From Deltaproteobacteria bacterium PRO3 (GTDB lineage Bacteria; UBA10199; DSSB01): 34,612 bases of DNA. Within the stretch, counting starts at the first letter, position 1, and the number at the start of each line of letters is the position of its first letter. Below the pieces are notes generated by a model. It worked only from the letters and a program-made list of their open reading frames with translations. It ran no database searches and was not told where the DNA came from. Positions 1-7,892 of this stretch are shown here, one piece after another. The translations under genes were made by a program, and so were the position numbers. The stretch spans positions 1-34,612 of the forward strand of contig SZOV01000029.1 in NCBI GenBank assembly GCA_030263375.1, in the 5' to 3' direction.

Positions 1-234
1 AAGTGCATGTACTGCGGGCTCTGCACCGAGCCCTGTCCGACGGGGGCCATCCACTTCGTGCCTGAGTTCGAGCGCGCCTCCTACTCGCTGGAGGAGATGG
101 TCTCGCACTTCGTGCCGGAGGGCGATTACGTGGTGCCCTACAAGCCGCCGAAGAAGGACAAGGGCGAGGAGGGGGCGAAGGCGGAAGAGGGCGGCGCGGC
201 CGAGGCGGCGCCGGAGGGGACGACCCTGAATTAG
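1..234 (+). CDS. nuoI: NADH-quinone oxidoreductase subunit I, C-terminal part (5' end outside window)
   Basis: This is the tail of the ferredoxin-like subunit that carries electrons through two [4Fe-4S] clusters (N6a, N6b) in the connecting arm of complex I. The reading frame is open from base 1 and ends with TAG at 232-234. It begins inside a Cys-x2-Cys-x2-Cys-x3-Cys-Pro motif (KCMYCGLCTEPCP), the second cluster motif of NuoI. The family stretch TGAIHFVPEFERASYSLEEM follows. After about residue 50 comes a charged Lys/Glu/Ala-rich tail of about 28 residues (PKKDKGEEGAKAEEGG...), which looks disordered and lineage-specific. nuoJ follows after a 256-bp gap, so nuoI probably ends one transcription unit. 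It is the only nuoI in the window, because cluster 2 has none. The N-terminal half and the first cluster motif cannot be seen. Confidence 0.95.
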   Translation, partial: KCMYCGLCTEPCPTGAIHFVPEFERASYSLEEMVSHFVPEGDYVVPYKPPKKDKGEEGAKAEEGGAAEAAPEGTTLN

Positions 235-302
235 GTTTCTGTAGGTTTTTCTGCCGCCTTCGACAAAAAATTTCTGAAATCGCGGTTTTAGCGGCCTCTG
301 TC

Positions 303-385
303 GGGGCCGTTCGCGAACGGCCCCAACGGGGCTTGCGACGATGCGAAAGTTTAGGATTTTAACGGCCTCCCGCAAGGTGGCCGTT
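303..385. repeat. Palindromic repeats in the nuoI-nuoJ gap
   Basis: Positions 303-324 form a perfect 22-bp palindrome (half-site GGGGCCGTTCG). A second inverted repeat follows, with AACGGCC at 361-367 and GGCCGTT at 379-385. Both share the core GGCCGTT/AACGGCC. The same half-sites occur at 23272-23314, and a similar architecture (GGGGCGAAC...GTTCGCCCC) recurs between cluster 2 genes. The first palindrome lacks a T-run, so it is not a classical intrinsic terminator. It could still fold in RNA and separate nuoI from nuoJ. Confidence 0.7.
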
Positions 386-389
386 CCGC

Positions 390-418
390 TTGACTTGGGA
401 GCCTAGCCTACGTAATTA
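390..418 (+). promoter_or_regulatory. Possible sigma70-type promoter for nuoJKLMN
   Basis: TTGACT at 390-395 and TAATTA at 413-418 are separated by 17 bp, a good match to housekeeping -35 and -10 spacing. The nuoJ start is about 70 bp downstream. The stretch 405-485 is AT-richer than its surroundings. If real, it lets the J-N membrane module be transcribed separately from nuoI and the genes before it. This is a motif match only. Confidence 0.4.
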
Positions 419-490
419 GCGTCCGCCCGATATTCTAGCCGGACACAGCAGGTAGTTGTTTTAATTAAGAAATTTGAGCCGATACCCAAA

Positions 491-991
491 ATGAGCCCTA
501 TCGAACCCCTAGTCTTCACCGGCCTCTCGGCCCTCACGATCACGGCCTGCGCCCTGATCGCCTTCTCGCGGAACCTGGTCTACTCGGCCTTTTCCCTGCT
601 GGGCGCCTTCGCCGGCATCGCGGGCCTGATGATCCTCTTGGGCGCCGACTTCGTCGGCATCATCCAAATCCTGGTCTACGTCGGCGGCATTTTGGTGCTC
701 TACCTCTTCGCCGTCCTCATGACCGCCGGCATCGGCGACGTGAAGCTCTCCAACCCGATGATCTCGGTGAAGATCGCCGTTCCGGCCTTGCTGCTCCTGC
801 TGCTCCTCTTGGGCAAGCTGATCTACGGCACCACCTGGTTCGTCGTCGAGGCGCCCCAGGCCCAGCCGACCACCGCCGCCATCGGCCAGACCCTCTTGAA
901 AGAATACCTGCTGCCCTTCGAGCTGATCTCGATCCTGCTCTTGGCCGCCCTGGTGGGCGCCGTGGCCGCCGCGCGCCGGGAGGTCAAATGA
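491..991 (+). CDS. nuoJ: NADH-quinone oxidoreductase subunit J (cluster 1)
   Basis: NuoJ is a small integral membrane subunit of the complex I proton-pumping arm, next to NuoA, NuoK and NuoH. The product is 166 residues with about five hydrophobic helices. It carries the family signature NLVYSAFSLLGAFAGIAGLM, followed by LLGADFVGIIQILVYVGGIL around residues 50-70. This is the conserved third helix, whose pi-bulge takes part in the active-to-deactive transition in studied enzymes. The C-terminus ends with LVGAVAAARREVK, typical of the family. The start ATG at 491 gives the usual length, with no strong Shine-Dalgarno sequence. The gene overlaps nuoK by four bases (ATGA), which indicates translational coupling. 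A second copy (15948-16448) lies in cluster 2; the two are clearly diverged, so this is not a recent duplication. Confidence 0.97.
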   Translation: MSPIEPLVFTGLSALTITACALIAFSRNLVYSAFSLLGAFAGIAGLMILLGADFVGIIQILVYVGGILVLYLFAVLMTAGIGDVKLSNPMISVKIAVPALLLLLLLLGKLIYGTTWFVVEAPQAQPTTAAIGQTLLKEYLLPFELISILLLAALVGAVAAARREVK

Positions 992-1293
992 TCACCCTCC
1001 AGCACTTCCTGATGGTCGGCGCCATCGTCTTCGCACTGGGGATCTACACGGTGGTCACCCGCCGCAACGCCCTGGGCATCCTGCTGGGCACCGAGCTCGT
1101 GCTCAACGCCGCCGCCCTCAACATGGTCGCCTTCGGCTACTTCGGCAACAAGGTCGTCGAGGGCTCGGTTTACGCGCTCTTCGTCATCGTCCTGGCCGCC
1201 GCCGAGGCCGCGGTGGCGCTGGCGATCGGCCTGATGATCTTCCGCAATTTCAACACGATCGACGCGACCTCCGTCGATGAGATGAGGGGATGA
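988..1293 (+). CDS. nuoK: NADH-quinone oxidoreductase subunit K (cluster 1)
   Basis: NuoK is the MrpC-like three-helix subunit of the complex I membrane arm. It supplies part of the charged axis linking quinone reduction to the antiporter-like subunits. The product is 101 residues, the normal length. The two conserved buried glutamates are present: Glu36 in LLGTELVLNAA and Glu73 in [13 protein letters not shown], matching Glu36 and Glu72 of the E. coli protein. A strong ribosome-binding site (GGGAGG at 978-983) lies inside the end of nuoJ. The start overlaps the nuoJ stop (ATGA), and the stop overlaps the nuoL start (ATGA), so J, K and L are translationally coupled. Confidence 0.97.
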   Translation: MITLQHFLMVGAIVFALGIYTVVTRRNALGILLGTELVLNAAALNMVAFGYFGNKVVEGSVYALFVIVLAAAEAAVALAIGLMIFRNFNTIDATSVDEMRG

Positions 1294-3458
1294 GCTTGCT
1301 GCCTTTCTTTCTACAATATTCCTGGGTGATCCCTTTGGCCCCCCTGGTGGGCTTCCTGATCAACGGCCTGGGGATTTTTCTGGGCCTGCCCTACGCCAAG
1401 TCGAAAAAATTCTCCGGCTTCATCGCCTGCCTGGCCATCTTCGTCGCCTTCGTCTTCGCGGTCGGCGTCTTCTATAACTTGATGGGGCTGCCGGCCGAGG
1501 AGCGCTCGGTCACGCGCTACCTATATACCTGGCTCGCCTCCGGCAACCTGAAGGCCGACGCGGCCTTCCTGATCGACCCCTTGAGCTCGGTCATGATGCT
1601 GATCATCACCGGCGTCGGCTTCCTGATCCACGTCTACTCGACGGGCTACATGGCGGAAGACCCGAGCTACCCGCGCTTCTTCACCTATCTCAACCTGTTC
1701 TGCTTCGCGATGCTCCTCCTGGTGATGGGCGACAACATCTTCATGCTCTTCATCGGCTGGGAGGGCGTGGGTCTCTGCTCTTATTTGTTGATCGGCTTCT
1801 GGTACACCCACACGCCCAACGCGGTGGCGGGGATGAAGGCCTTCGTCGTCAACCGCATCGGCGACTTCGCCTTCATGGTCGGCGTGGCGCTCTTGTTCTG
1901 GGCCCTGTTCAGCGAGGGGCACGCGACGGTCAGCTTCAAGGAAATCGGCCAGCACGTCCACAGCCTGCAGAACGTCCAGTTCGCCGGCTTTCCGGTCCTG
2001 GTCGTGGTCGGCATCCTGCTCTTCATCGGCGCCACCGGCAAGTCGGCGCAGATCCCGCTGTATGTTTGGTTGCCCGACGCCATGGCCGGCCCGACGCCGG
2101 TCTCGGCCCTGATCCACGCGGCCACCATGGTCACCGCCGGCATCTACATGATCGGCCGGATGAACTTCGTCTACACCCTGGCGCCCGAGGCCCTGATCGT
2201 CGTCGCCACCGTCGGGGCGCTGACCGCGATCTTCGCGGCCACGATCGGCTTCGCGCAGAACGACATCAAGAAGGTCCTGGCCTATTCGACGGTCTCGCAG
2301 CTGGGCTACATGTTTCTCGGCATGGGCACCGGGGCCTACGTCACCGGCATCTTCCACCTGATGACCCATGCCTTCTTCAAGGCCTGCCTCTTCCTCGGTT
2401 CGGGCTCGGTCATCCTGGGCATGCACCACGAGCAGGACATGCGGCGCATGGGCGGGCTGCGCAAGTACATGCCGGTCACCTACTGGACCTTCCTTTTGGC
2501 GACGATCGCGATCGCGGGGATCTTCCCCTTCGCGGGTTTCTTCAGCAAGGACGAGATCCTCTGGAAGGCCTTCGAGCGCGGCGGCGCCCAGCCCTGGTAC
2601 TACGTGCTTTGGGGGCTGGGACTCCTGGGCGCGATGGGGACGGCCTTCTATATGTTCCGCGCGGTTTCGATGACCTTCTTCGGCGAGCTGGGCGCGCGGG
2701 CCCACGAGATCCCCGCGGCCGAGGCCGCGGCCCACGACCTGCACCACGACGACGAGGAAGAGCCGCACGACGCGCATGACGCCCACGACGCGCACGGCCA
2801 CCACGCCCACCACCCGCACGAGTCGCCCAAGTCGATGCTCTTCGCCCTGGTGGTCCTGGCCTTCCTCTCGGTGGTCGGCGGCCTGATCGGCATCCCCTAC
2901 GCCTTGGGGCACTTCGCGCACATCCCCAACTTCTTCGAACACTGGCTTCAGCCCGTCTTCGCCGGCGCGCACGGCGCGGCCGCGGCCCACCACGAGGTGC
3001 ACGCCGTCGAGTACTTCCTGATGGCCCTCTCGGTGACGGTGGCCGGACTCTCGATCTTCCTGGCGATCAACCTCTATACCAAGCGCCAGGAAATCCCGCG
3101 GCGCTTCGTCGAGAAGTACCCGCGGCTCTACAAGCTGGTCCTCAACAAGTATTACGTCGACGAGATCTACCAGGCCCTCGTCGTGAAGCCCCTGCTGGCC
3201 CTCAACGACATTCTGGCGACCTTCGACCAGGTGGTGATCGACGGCTTCGTGAATTTCCTGGGCAAGTGCACCCGCGCCCTCTCGACCATCTCGGGCTTCT
3301 TCGACAAGACCTTCGTCGACGGCCTGGTCAACCTGGTGAGCGACACGACGATCGCCGCCGGCGGGCAGCTGCGCAAGATTCAAACCGGACGCATCCAAAA
3401 CTACCTCTACGCCGCGATGGCGGGCGTCCTGGTGCTGATGATTTGGAAATTGTTTTAA
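1290..3458 (+). CDS. nuoL: NADH-quinone oxidoreductase subunit L with His-rich loop (cluster 1)
   Basis: NuoL is the distal antiporter-like proton-pumping subunit of complex I. The product is 722 residues, longer than the roughly 610-640 typical for NuoL. Key pumping residues are visible: Glu158 in [14 protein letters not shown] and Lys251 in [18 protein letters not shown], followed by the [17 protein letters not shown] helix. Residues 482-510 are an unusual His/Asp-rich insert with 12 histidines in 29 residues, including a repeated Asp-Ala-His unit. It lies in the loop after the GTAFYMFRAVSMTFFG helix. A second His-containing, Ala-rich loop lies near residues 560-575 (AHGAAAAHHEVHAVEYF). The C-terminal part (FVEKYPRLYKLVLNKYYVDEIYQ) corresponds to the lateral helix HL and the final membrane helix. 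The start overlaps the nuoK stop. The cluster 2 paralogue lacks the long His tract. Confidence 0.97.
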   Translation: MSLLPFFLQYSWVIPLAPLVGFLINGLGIFLGLPYAKSKKFSGFIACLAIFVAFVFAVGVFYNLMGLPAEERSVTRYLYTWLASGNLKADAAFLIDPLSSVMMLIITGVGFLIHVYSTGYMAEDPSYPRFFTYLNLFCFAMLLLVMGDNIFMLFIGWEGVGLCSYLLIGFWYTHTPNAVAGMKAFVVNRIGDFAFMVGVALLFWALFSEGHATVSFKEIGQHVHSLQNVQFAGFPVLVVVGILLFIGATGKSAQIPLYVWLPDAMAGPTPVSALIHAATMVTAGIYMIGRMNFVYTLAPEALIVVATVGALTAIFAATIGFAQNDIKKVLAYSTVSQLGYMFLGMGTGAYVTGIFHLMTHAFFKACLFLGSGSVILGMHHEQDMRRMGGLRKYMPVTYWTFLLATIAIAGIFPFAGFFSKDEILWKAFERGGAQPWYYVLWGLGLLGAMGTAFYMFRAVSMTFFGELGARAHEIPAAEAAAHDLHHDDEEEPHDAHDAHDAHGHHAHHPHESPKSMLFALVVLAFLSVVGGLIGIPYALGHFAHIPNFFEHWLQPVFAGAHGAAAAHHEVHAVEYFLMALSVTVAGLSIFLAINLYTKRQEIPRRFVEKYPRLYKLVLNKYYVDEIYQALVVKPLLALNDILATFDQVVIDGFVNFLGKCTRALSTISGFFDKTFVDGLVNLVSDTTIAAGGQLRKIQTGRIQNYLYAAMAGVLVLMIWKLF

Positions 3459-3468
3459 AGGATAAGGT

Positions 3469-4989
3469 ATGCCGAACTTTCCGATTTTGACCTTGCTGAC
3501 CTTCACTCCCCTGCTGGGGATCCCGGTGATCGCCCTCATCCCGAAGGCCAAGGAGAGCCTCGTCAAATGGGTGGCGCTGCTCGCGACCCTGCCGGCGCTG
3601 GGGCTGGCCGTGAAGCTCTACCTCGAGTTCGACCGCACCACCAAGGCCATCCAATTCGCCGAGGGTCCCATCGACTGGATCAAGCCCTTCAACATCCAAT
3701 ATTTCATGGGCGTGGACGGCATCTCGGTGACCATGGTCATCCTGACCGCGCTCATCAGTACCATCTGCATCGTCGCCAGCTTCAACATCGAGAAGCAGGT
3801 GAAGGGTTATTTCACGCTCTTCCTTCTGCTCGAGACAGGCATGATGGGCACCTTCCTGGCCCTCGACTTCTTCCTCTTCTTCATCTTCTGGGAAATCATG
3901 CTGCTCCCGATGTACTTCCTGATCGGCATCTGGGGCGGGCCGCGCCGCGAGTATGCGGCGATCAAGTTCTTTCTCTACACCTTGGCCGGGTCGGTCCTGA
4001 TGCTCTTGGTGATGATCGCCTTCTACCTCTACAGCGAGGGCAACACCTTCAACCTGATCGCCCTGCAAGATCTCAAGCTGCACGCCGGGCCCCTGAGCGC
4101 CCACGGCGTCCGCATGGCCTGCTGGGTGGGGCTCTTCATCGCCTTCGCGATCAAGGTGCCGGTCTTTCCGTTCCATACCTGGCTGCCGGACGCCCACGTC
4201 GAGGCGCCGACGGCGATTTCGGTCATCCTGGCCGGCATCCTGCTGAAGCTGGGAACCTACGGCATGCTGCGCTTCAACTACCAGCTCTTCCCCGACATCA
4301 CGGTCGAGTTGGTCAAGTGGATCGCCGTCCTGGGCGTGATCAACATCATTTACGGCGCGCTCTGCGCGATGGCGCAGAAGGACTTCAAAAAGCTGATCGC
4401 CTACTCCTCGGTCAGCCACATGGGCTTCGTGCTTTTGGGCATCGCCAGCTTCACCGCCGAGGGCATCACCGGCGGCGTGCTGCAGATGTTCAACCACGGC
4501 ACGATCACCGCCATGCTGTTCTTGATCGTCGGCATCATCTACGACCGCGCCCACCACCGCGACATCAACGGCTTCGGCGGCCTGGCCACCGCGATGCCCA
4601 AGTACGCGGTGTGGACGACCATCGCCTTCTTCGCGGCCTTGGGCCTGCCCGGTCTTTCCGGCTTCATCAGCGAGGCCCTGGTCTTCCTGGGCTCCTTCAA
4701 GAATTGGCCGATGCTGACCGCGATCGCGGTGACCAGCGTGGTCTTGACCGCGGCTTACATGCTGTGGACCTTGCAGCGGGTCTTCCTGGGACCGCTCAAC
4801 GAGAAGTACAAGGATTATCCGGACATCAACCGCCGCGAGGCCCTCTGCCTGCTGCCCTTGGCGGTCATCGTCTTGATCCTGGGCGTCTACCCGAAGCCCG
4901 TGATCAACATGATGTCGGTGTCCTTGAAGGGAATCAACGAAGCCCTGGTGCCCTACGGCGCCAAGGTCGCCTCGGTATTGGGACTGTGA
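3469..4989 (+). CDS. nuoM: NADH-quinone oxidoreductase subunit M (cluster 1)
   Basis: NuoM is the middle antiporter-like subunit of the complex I membrane arm. The product is 506 residues, the normal family length, with about 14 membrane helices. The essential channel charges are present: Glu142 in IFWEIMLLPMYFLIG and Lys229 in FAIKVPVFPFHTWLPDAHVE. The VEAPTAISVILAGILLKLGT broken helix and KDFKKLIAYSSVSHMGFVLLG complete the proton path. The start ATG at 3469 follows an AAGGATAAGG purine stretch ten bases after the nuoL stop. nuoN begins seven bases after the stop, so M belongs to the J-N unit. The gene has the same high GC as its neighbours and shows no damage. Confidence 0.97.
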   Translation: MPNFPILTLLTFTPLLGIPVIALIPKAKESLVKWVALLATLPALGLAVKLYLEFDRTTKAIQFAEGPIDWIKPFNIQYFMGVDGISVTMVILTALISTICIVASFNIEKQVKGYFTLFLLLETGMMGTFLALDFFLFFIFWEIMLLPMYFLIGIWGGPRREYAAIKFFLYTLAGSVLMLLVMIAFYLYSEGNTFNLIALQDLKLHAGPLSAHGVRMACWVGLFIAFAIKVPVFPFHTWLPDAHVEAPTAISVILAGILLKLGTYGMLRFNYQLFPDITVELVKWIAVLGVINIIYGALCAMAQKDFKKLIAYSSVSHMGFVLLGIASFTAEGITGGVLQMFNHGTITAMLFLIVGIIYDRAHHRDINGFGGLATAMPKYAVWTTIAFFAALGLPGLSGFISEALVFLGSFKNWPMLTAIAVTSVVLTAAYMLWTLQRVFLGPLNEKYKDYPDINRREALCLLPLAVIVLILGVYPKPVINMMSVSLKGINEALVPYGAKVASVLGL

Positions 4990-4996
4990 TCGCCTC

Positions 4997-6484
4997 ATGC
5001 AATCCTTAGATAACATCGCCAGCCTCTGGTATTTCCTCCCCGAGTTTCTGCTCACGGCGGTTTTCGTCTTGATCTTCCTGGTCGACCTGCCGAAGGCCTG
5101 GAGCGAGAAGCGTCTGCTGGCGCCCGTCCTGGCGGCCCTGGGCCTGGTGGGCTACATCGGCCTGACGGTCTACTCCTGGGACTTCCCGAAGGCGGCCGCC
5201 TTTCACGGCATGATCGTGATCGACCCCTTCACCAATTTCTTCCGCATCTTCGGCGCCGTCGCGGGCCTGGTGACGATCTACTTCAGCCTCAAGGCGAAGG
5301 AGCTCGCCGAGGCGAGGGCGGAGTACTGGGCCATCCTGCTCGGCATCGTGATCGGTATGCCCATGCTGGCCGCTTCCAACAATCTGCTGATGATCTACTT
5401 GGCGATGGAACTGGTCAGCATCCTCTCCTACATCATGGTCGGCTATCTGCCCAACTCGCGGAAGAGCGCCGAGGCGGCGCTCAAGTACGTGCTGTACGGG
5501 GCGACGGCGAGCGGCATCATGATCTACGGGCTCTCGCTGATCTTCGGCGTGACCGGCACCCTCGATGCCATCCAGATCCGCCACTTTCTCGAGGCCAACC
5601 CCGCCGAGCGCGCGACCCTCTTCGTCGGCCTGCTGATGGCCTTCGCCGGCTTCGGCTACAAGATCTCGGCGGTGCCCTTCCACATGTGGGCACCGGACGT
5701 CTACGAGGGCGCCCCGACCCCGGTCACCGCCTTCCTCTCGGTGGGCCCGAAGGCCGCCGGCTTCGCGATCGTCCTGCGCTTCATCTACACGGCGCTGACC
5801 CAGCCGCAGGGCGGCGAGTTCATCCCGCTCAAGTTCTTGGACATCTCGGACCTGCTCTCGCTCTTCGCGATCGCGACGATGGTCTTGGGCAATCTGCTGG
5901 CGATCCAGCAGAAGAACATCAAACGGTTCCTCGCCTATTCCTCCATCGCCCACGCCGGCTACATGCTGATGGCCGCGGCGGCGATGAACGTCCAGGGCAT
6001 CCAGGCCGTCCTGTTCTACCTGATCACCTACTTGATCATGAATTTCGGCGCCTTCGGCGTCGCGATCCTGGTGCAGAACGAGCTGGGCACCGAGGACATC
6101 GAAGGGTTCAAGGGCCTGGCCAAGCGCGGCCGCTGGGCGCTCTTCGTCTCGCTGGCGATGGCGATGTTCCTCTTCTCGCTGACCGGCCTGCCGCCCTTCA
6201 TCGGCTTCGTCGGCAAATTCTATCTCTTCGCGGCGGTCCTCGAGGCCAAGCTCTACGTCCTGGCCCTGATCGGCGTCCTCAACAGCGTCGTCAGCCTTTA
6301 CTACTACGCCCGCGTCGCCAAGTTCATGTTCTTCGACGATCCCGCCGACGAGCGCACGCTGGCGGCCAGCTCGCGCGGCCTCTCGCAGGTCCTGCTGGGC
6401 CTCGCCGCGGCGACGCTGGTCTTCGGGCTGTTCTGGAAGTCGTTGGCCTACATCTCCCAATCTTCCGCGGATTTGCTGCTCTAA
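4997..6484 (+). CDS. nuoN: NADH-quinone oxidoreductase subunit N (cluster 1)
   Basis: NuoN is the antiporter-like subunit nearest the connecting arm of complex I. The product is 495 residues with about 14 membrane helices, as expected. Conserved charges are Glu138 in AMELVSILSYIMVGYLPNS, Lys222 in FGYKISAVPFHMWAPDVYEG and Lys252 in SVGPKAAGFAIVLRF. The segment QQKNIKRFLAYSSIAHAGYMLM is also diagnostic. It ends cluster 1. Only 21 bases separate its stop from the stop of the convergent fic gene. A weak GAGA/TCTC mini-hairpin followed by T-rich sequence lies at about 6490-6510, but I see no convincing terminator. The upstream ribosome-binding site is weak, so coupling to nuoM is likely. Confidence 0.97.
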   Translation: MQSLDNIASLWYFLPEFLLTAVFVLIFLVDLPKAWSEKRLLAPVLAALGLVGYIGLTVYSWDFPKAAAFHGMIVIDPFTNFFRIFGAVAGLVTIYFSLKAKELAEARAEYWAILLGIVIGMPMLAASNNLLMIYLAMELVSILSYIMVGYLPNSRKSAEAALKYVLYGATASGIMIYGLSLIFGVTGTLDAIQIRHFLEANPAERATLFVGLLMAFAGFGYKISAVPFHMWAPDVYEGAPTPVTAFLSVGPKAAGFAIVLRFIYTALTQPQGGEFIPLKFLDISDLLSLFAIATMVLGNLLAIQQKNIKRFLAYSSIAHAGYMLMAAAAMNVQGIQAVLFYLITYLIMNFGAFGVAILVQNELGTEDIEGFKGLAKRGRWALFVSLAMAMFLFSLTGLPPFIGFVGKFYLFAAVLEAKLYVLALIGVLNSVVSLYYYARVAKFMFFDDPADERTLAASSRGLSQVLLGLAAATLVFGLFWKSLAYISQSSADLLL

Positions 6485-6505
6485 ATTCGGGAGACGCCTC
6501 TCACT

Positions 6506-7558
6506 TTATTTTAATCGGTAATGAGCCGTCTTACGTTCCCCGACCATGACGAGCTGACCTCTCTCTTTCAATCTCGCTAGAATGCTTTTCAATGTCACTC
6601 GTTTGATCTTGGATTCCCTTTCCAAAAATCCAATGCTGACTGGTTGATGGTCCCGGATCAGGTCGAAGACCTGTTGCTCCAACTTAGTCAGCGTCCCCGG
6701 CGCTTTGGGTTTGATCTTGTCGCGCAAGAATTGCGTTTGCTTATCCAGCACCTTCAGGAAGTATAGAAACCACGGATTCAAGTCAGGTTGGGTTTTTAAC
6801 GTGGCCTGTGTTTGGCGAAGGGCGATGTAATATTGTTCCTTGCTGTCTTCGATGATCTTTTCGTTCGAGGAGTACATGCAGAAGTCATATCCCGATTTCA
6901 GCAGACAGAGGTCCGTCAAAAGGCGGCTGATCCTTCCGTTTCCGTCGCGAAAGGGGTGGATGGCTAAAAAGGAGACGATGAATGCGGCAACGACCTCGAG
7001 GTCGGCATAGTTCGGATTTTGAATATATTCCTCGTAATCTCGAACTAACTCCCGCATGGCGGCCTCCGTCTGGGGGCCCGGCGGGGTTGTTTCAAACAGG
7101 GTTTCTTGTTCGCCGGTTTCGTGGTCGATGCGAATCACCGAATTGGCGATGTTTTTATAGGTGCCCCGCTGATTCAGCGGGAAGATGGATTCCGGAAGAT
7201 AGGCCATCATCATTTGGTGAAGGGAGCGAATCGTGTGTTCCGTGAGGGTGAGATCCTGATGATGGTCGAAGATATATTTTTTGCAATCGATGTACCCGGC
7301 GACCTCCGCCTCGTCGCGGTCGCGTATGGTTCGAATCTTGAGCCCCGAAAGCCGCTTTAGGATCTCTTCGTCGGAGAGCTTGGCCCCTTCAATGCGAGTC
7401 GAGGCGCCCGCGGAGGTGATGATCACCGTCTTCTGAAGAGAGGCATAGAAGTCTCGCTCTGTGTCGGCTTGGGTCTTCCATTCCGTGCGAAACTGGGTGA
7501 CTTTTTGAACGAATTGCAGGACCTCGGGAATTAGGGGAGATTTTAAGAGGCCTTCCAT
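6506..7558 (-). CDS. Class II Fic family enzyme with C-terminal winged helix
   Basis: Fic enzymes usually transfer AMP from ATP to protein hydroxyls, and some remove AMP or use other substrates. The product is 350 residues. Residues 201-212 form a full active-site motif (HPFRDGNGRISR) with catalytic His201. Ser53-Thr-Arg-Ile-Glu57-Gly58 matches the N-terminal inhibitory helix motif [S/T]xxxE[G/N]. This places it in class II, where inhibitor and catalytic domain are in one chain and no separate antitoxin is needed. Residues about 295-350 (LEQQVFDLIRDHQPVSIGFL...) look like a winged helix-turn-helix, which suggests DNA binding and autoregulation. The start ATG at 7558 has no Shine-Dalgarno sequence. 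Codon use and GC are clearly lower than in the nuo genes around it, suggesting acquisition by transfer. The target is unknown. All catalytic residues are intact. Confidence 0.93.
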   Translation of the reverse strand: MEGLLKSPLIPEVLQFVQKVTQFRTEWKTQADTERDFYASLQKTVIITSAGASTRIEGAKLSDEEILKRLSGLKIRTIRDRDEAEVAGYIDCKKYIFDHHQDLTLTEHTIRSLHQMMMAYLPESIFPLNQRGTYKNIANSVIRIDHETGEQETLFETTPPGPQTEAAMRELVRDYEEYIQNPNYADLEVVAAFIVSFLAIHPFRDGNGRISRLLTDLCLLKSGYDFCMYSSNEKIIEDSKEQYYIALRQTQATLKTQPDLNPWFLYFLKVLDKQTQFLRDKIKPKAPGTLTKLEQQVFDLIRDHQPVSIGFLERESKIKRVTLKSILARLKERGQLVMVGERKTAHYRLK

Positions 7559-7561
7559 TAA

Positions 7562-7620
7562 GTATACTAATAATTATGTCATAAATAGAAATCAATCTAT
7601 AAATTATGCTATAAAATAGC
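7562..7620 (-). promoter_or_regulatory. AT-rich promoter/operator region of fic with two similar sites
   Basis: Just upstream of the fic start (minus strand) is a TATACT hexamer (complement of 7562-7567) that resembles a -10 box lying very close to the ATG. Two related near-palindromic sites follow: ATTATGTCATAAATAG at 7574-7589 and ATTATGCTATAAAATAG at 7604-7620. They are spaced about three helical turns apart. Their repetition and near-dyad cores (TATGTCATA, TATGCTATA) suggest an operator, possibly bound by the winged helix of the Fic protein itself. The binding is inferred. Confidence 0.4.
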
Positions 7621-7696
7621 CTAATAAAATCAATTTATCAGCAATCCATCGTTGGGCTTCCCCAATCTTTGCCTAAAATAATCGTTTACAGAGGTA

Positions 7697-7845
7697 GCTT
7701 CCCCCCGCCCGGGGATACCCTCTTCACTTTTTTGGCCCGACCTCAAGCCGGGCGGGCCAAAGGTCGGGAAGCCCCTGTCATCCAGGCTTCAGGGTGAGGG
7801 GCTTCCCGAAACCCGTTCCGAGGGTATCCCCGGGCGGGGGGAAGC
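7697..7845. repeat. 149-bp element with perfect 26-bp inverted ends and two inner hairpins
   Basis: This fills most of the 334-bp gap between fic and the chromo-barrel gene. Positions 7697-7722 and 7820-7845 are perfect 26-bp inverted repeats (outer end GCTTCCCCCCGCCCGGGG). Inside are two further stems: 7731-7739 with 7753-7761 (TTTGGCCCG/CGGGCCAAA), and 7764-7776 with 7797-7809 (TCGGGAAGCCCCT and its complement, 13 bp). The whole can fold as a three- or four-way junction. It is very GC-rich next to AT-rich sequence at 7559-7690. It has no coding capacity and no obvious target-site duplication. It could be a miniature inverted-repeat element, a structured RNA, or a strong two-way terminator for the genes around it. 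Confidence 0.75.
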
Positions 7846-7892
7846 GGGCAAAGACACCCCAGGAACGCGTAAAATCGGAGATGTCTAAAAAC

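Noticed and set aside
491-6484. Cluster 1 as an Mrp-type antiporter or hydrogenase membrane module instead of complex I
   Set aside because: The order nuoI-J-K-L-M-N, with NuoL carrying the C-terminal lateral helix and a NuoI-type ferredoxin, fits complex I. No Mrp small subunits or hydrogenase subunits are visible.
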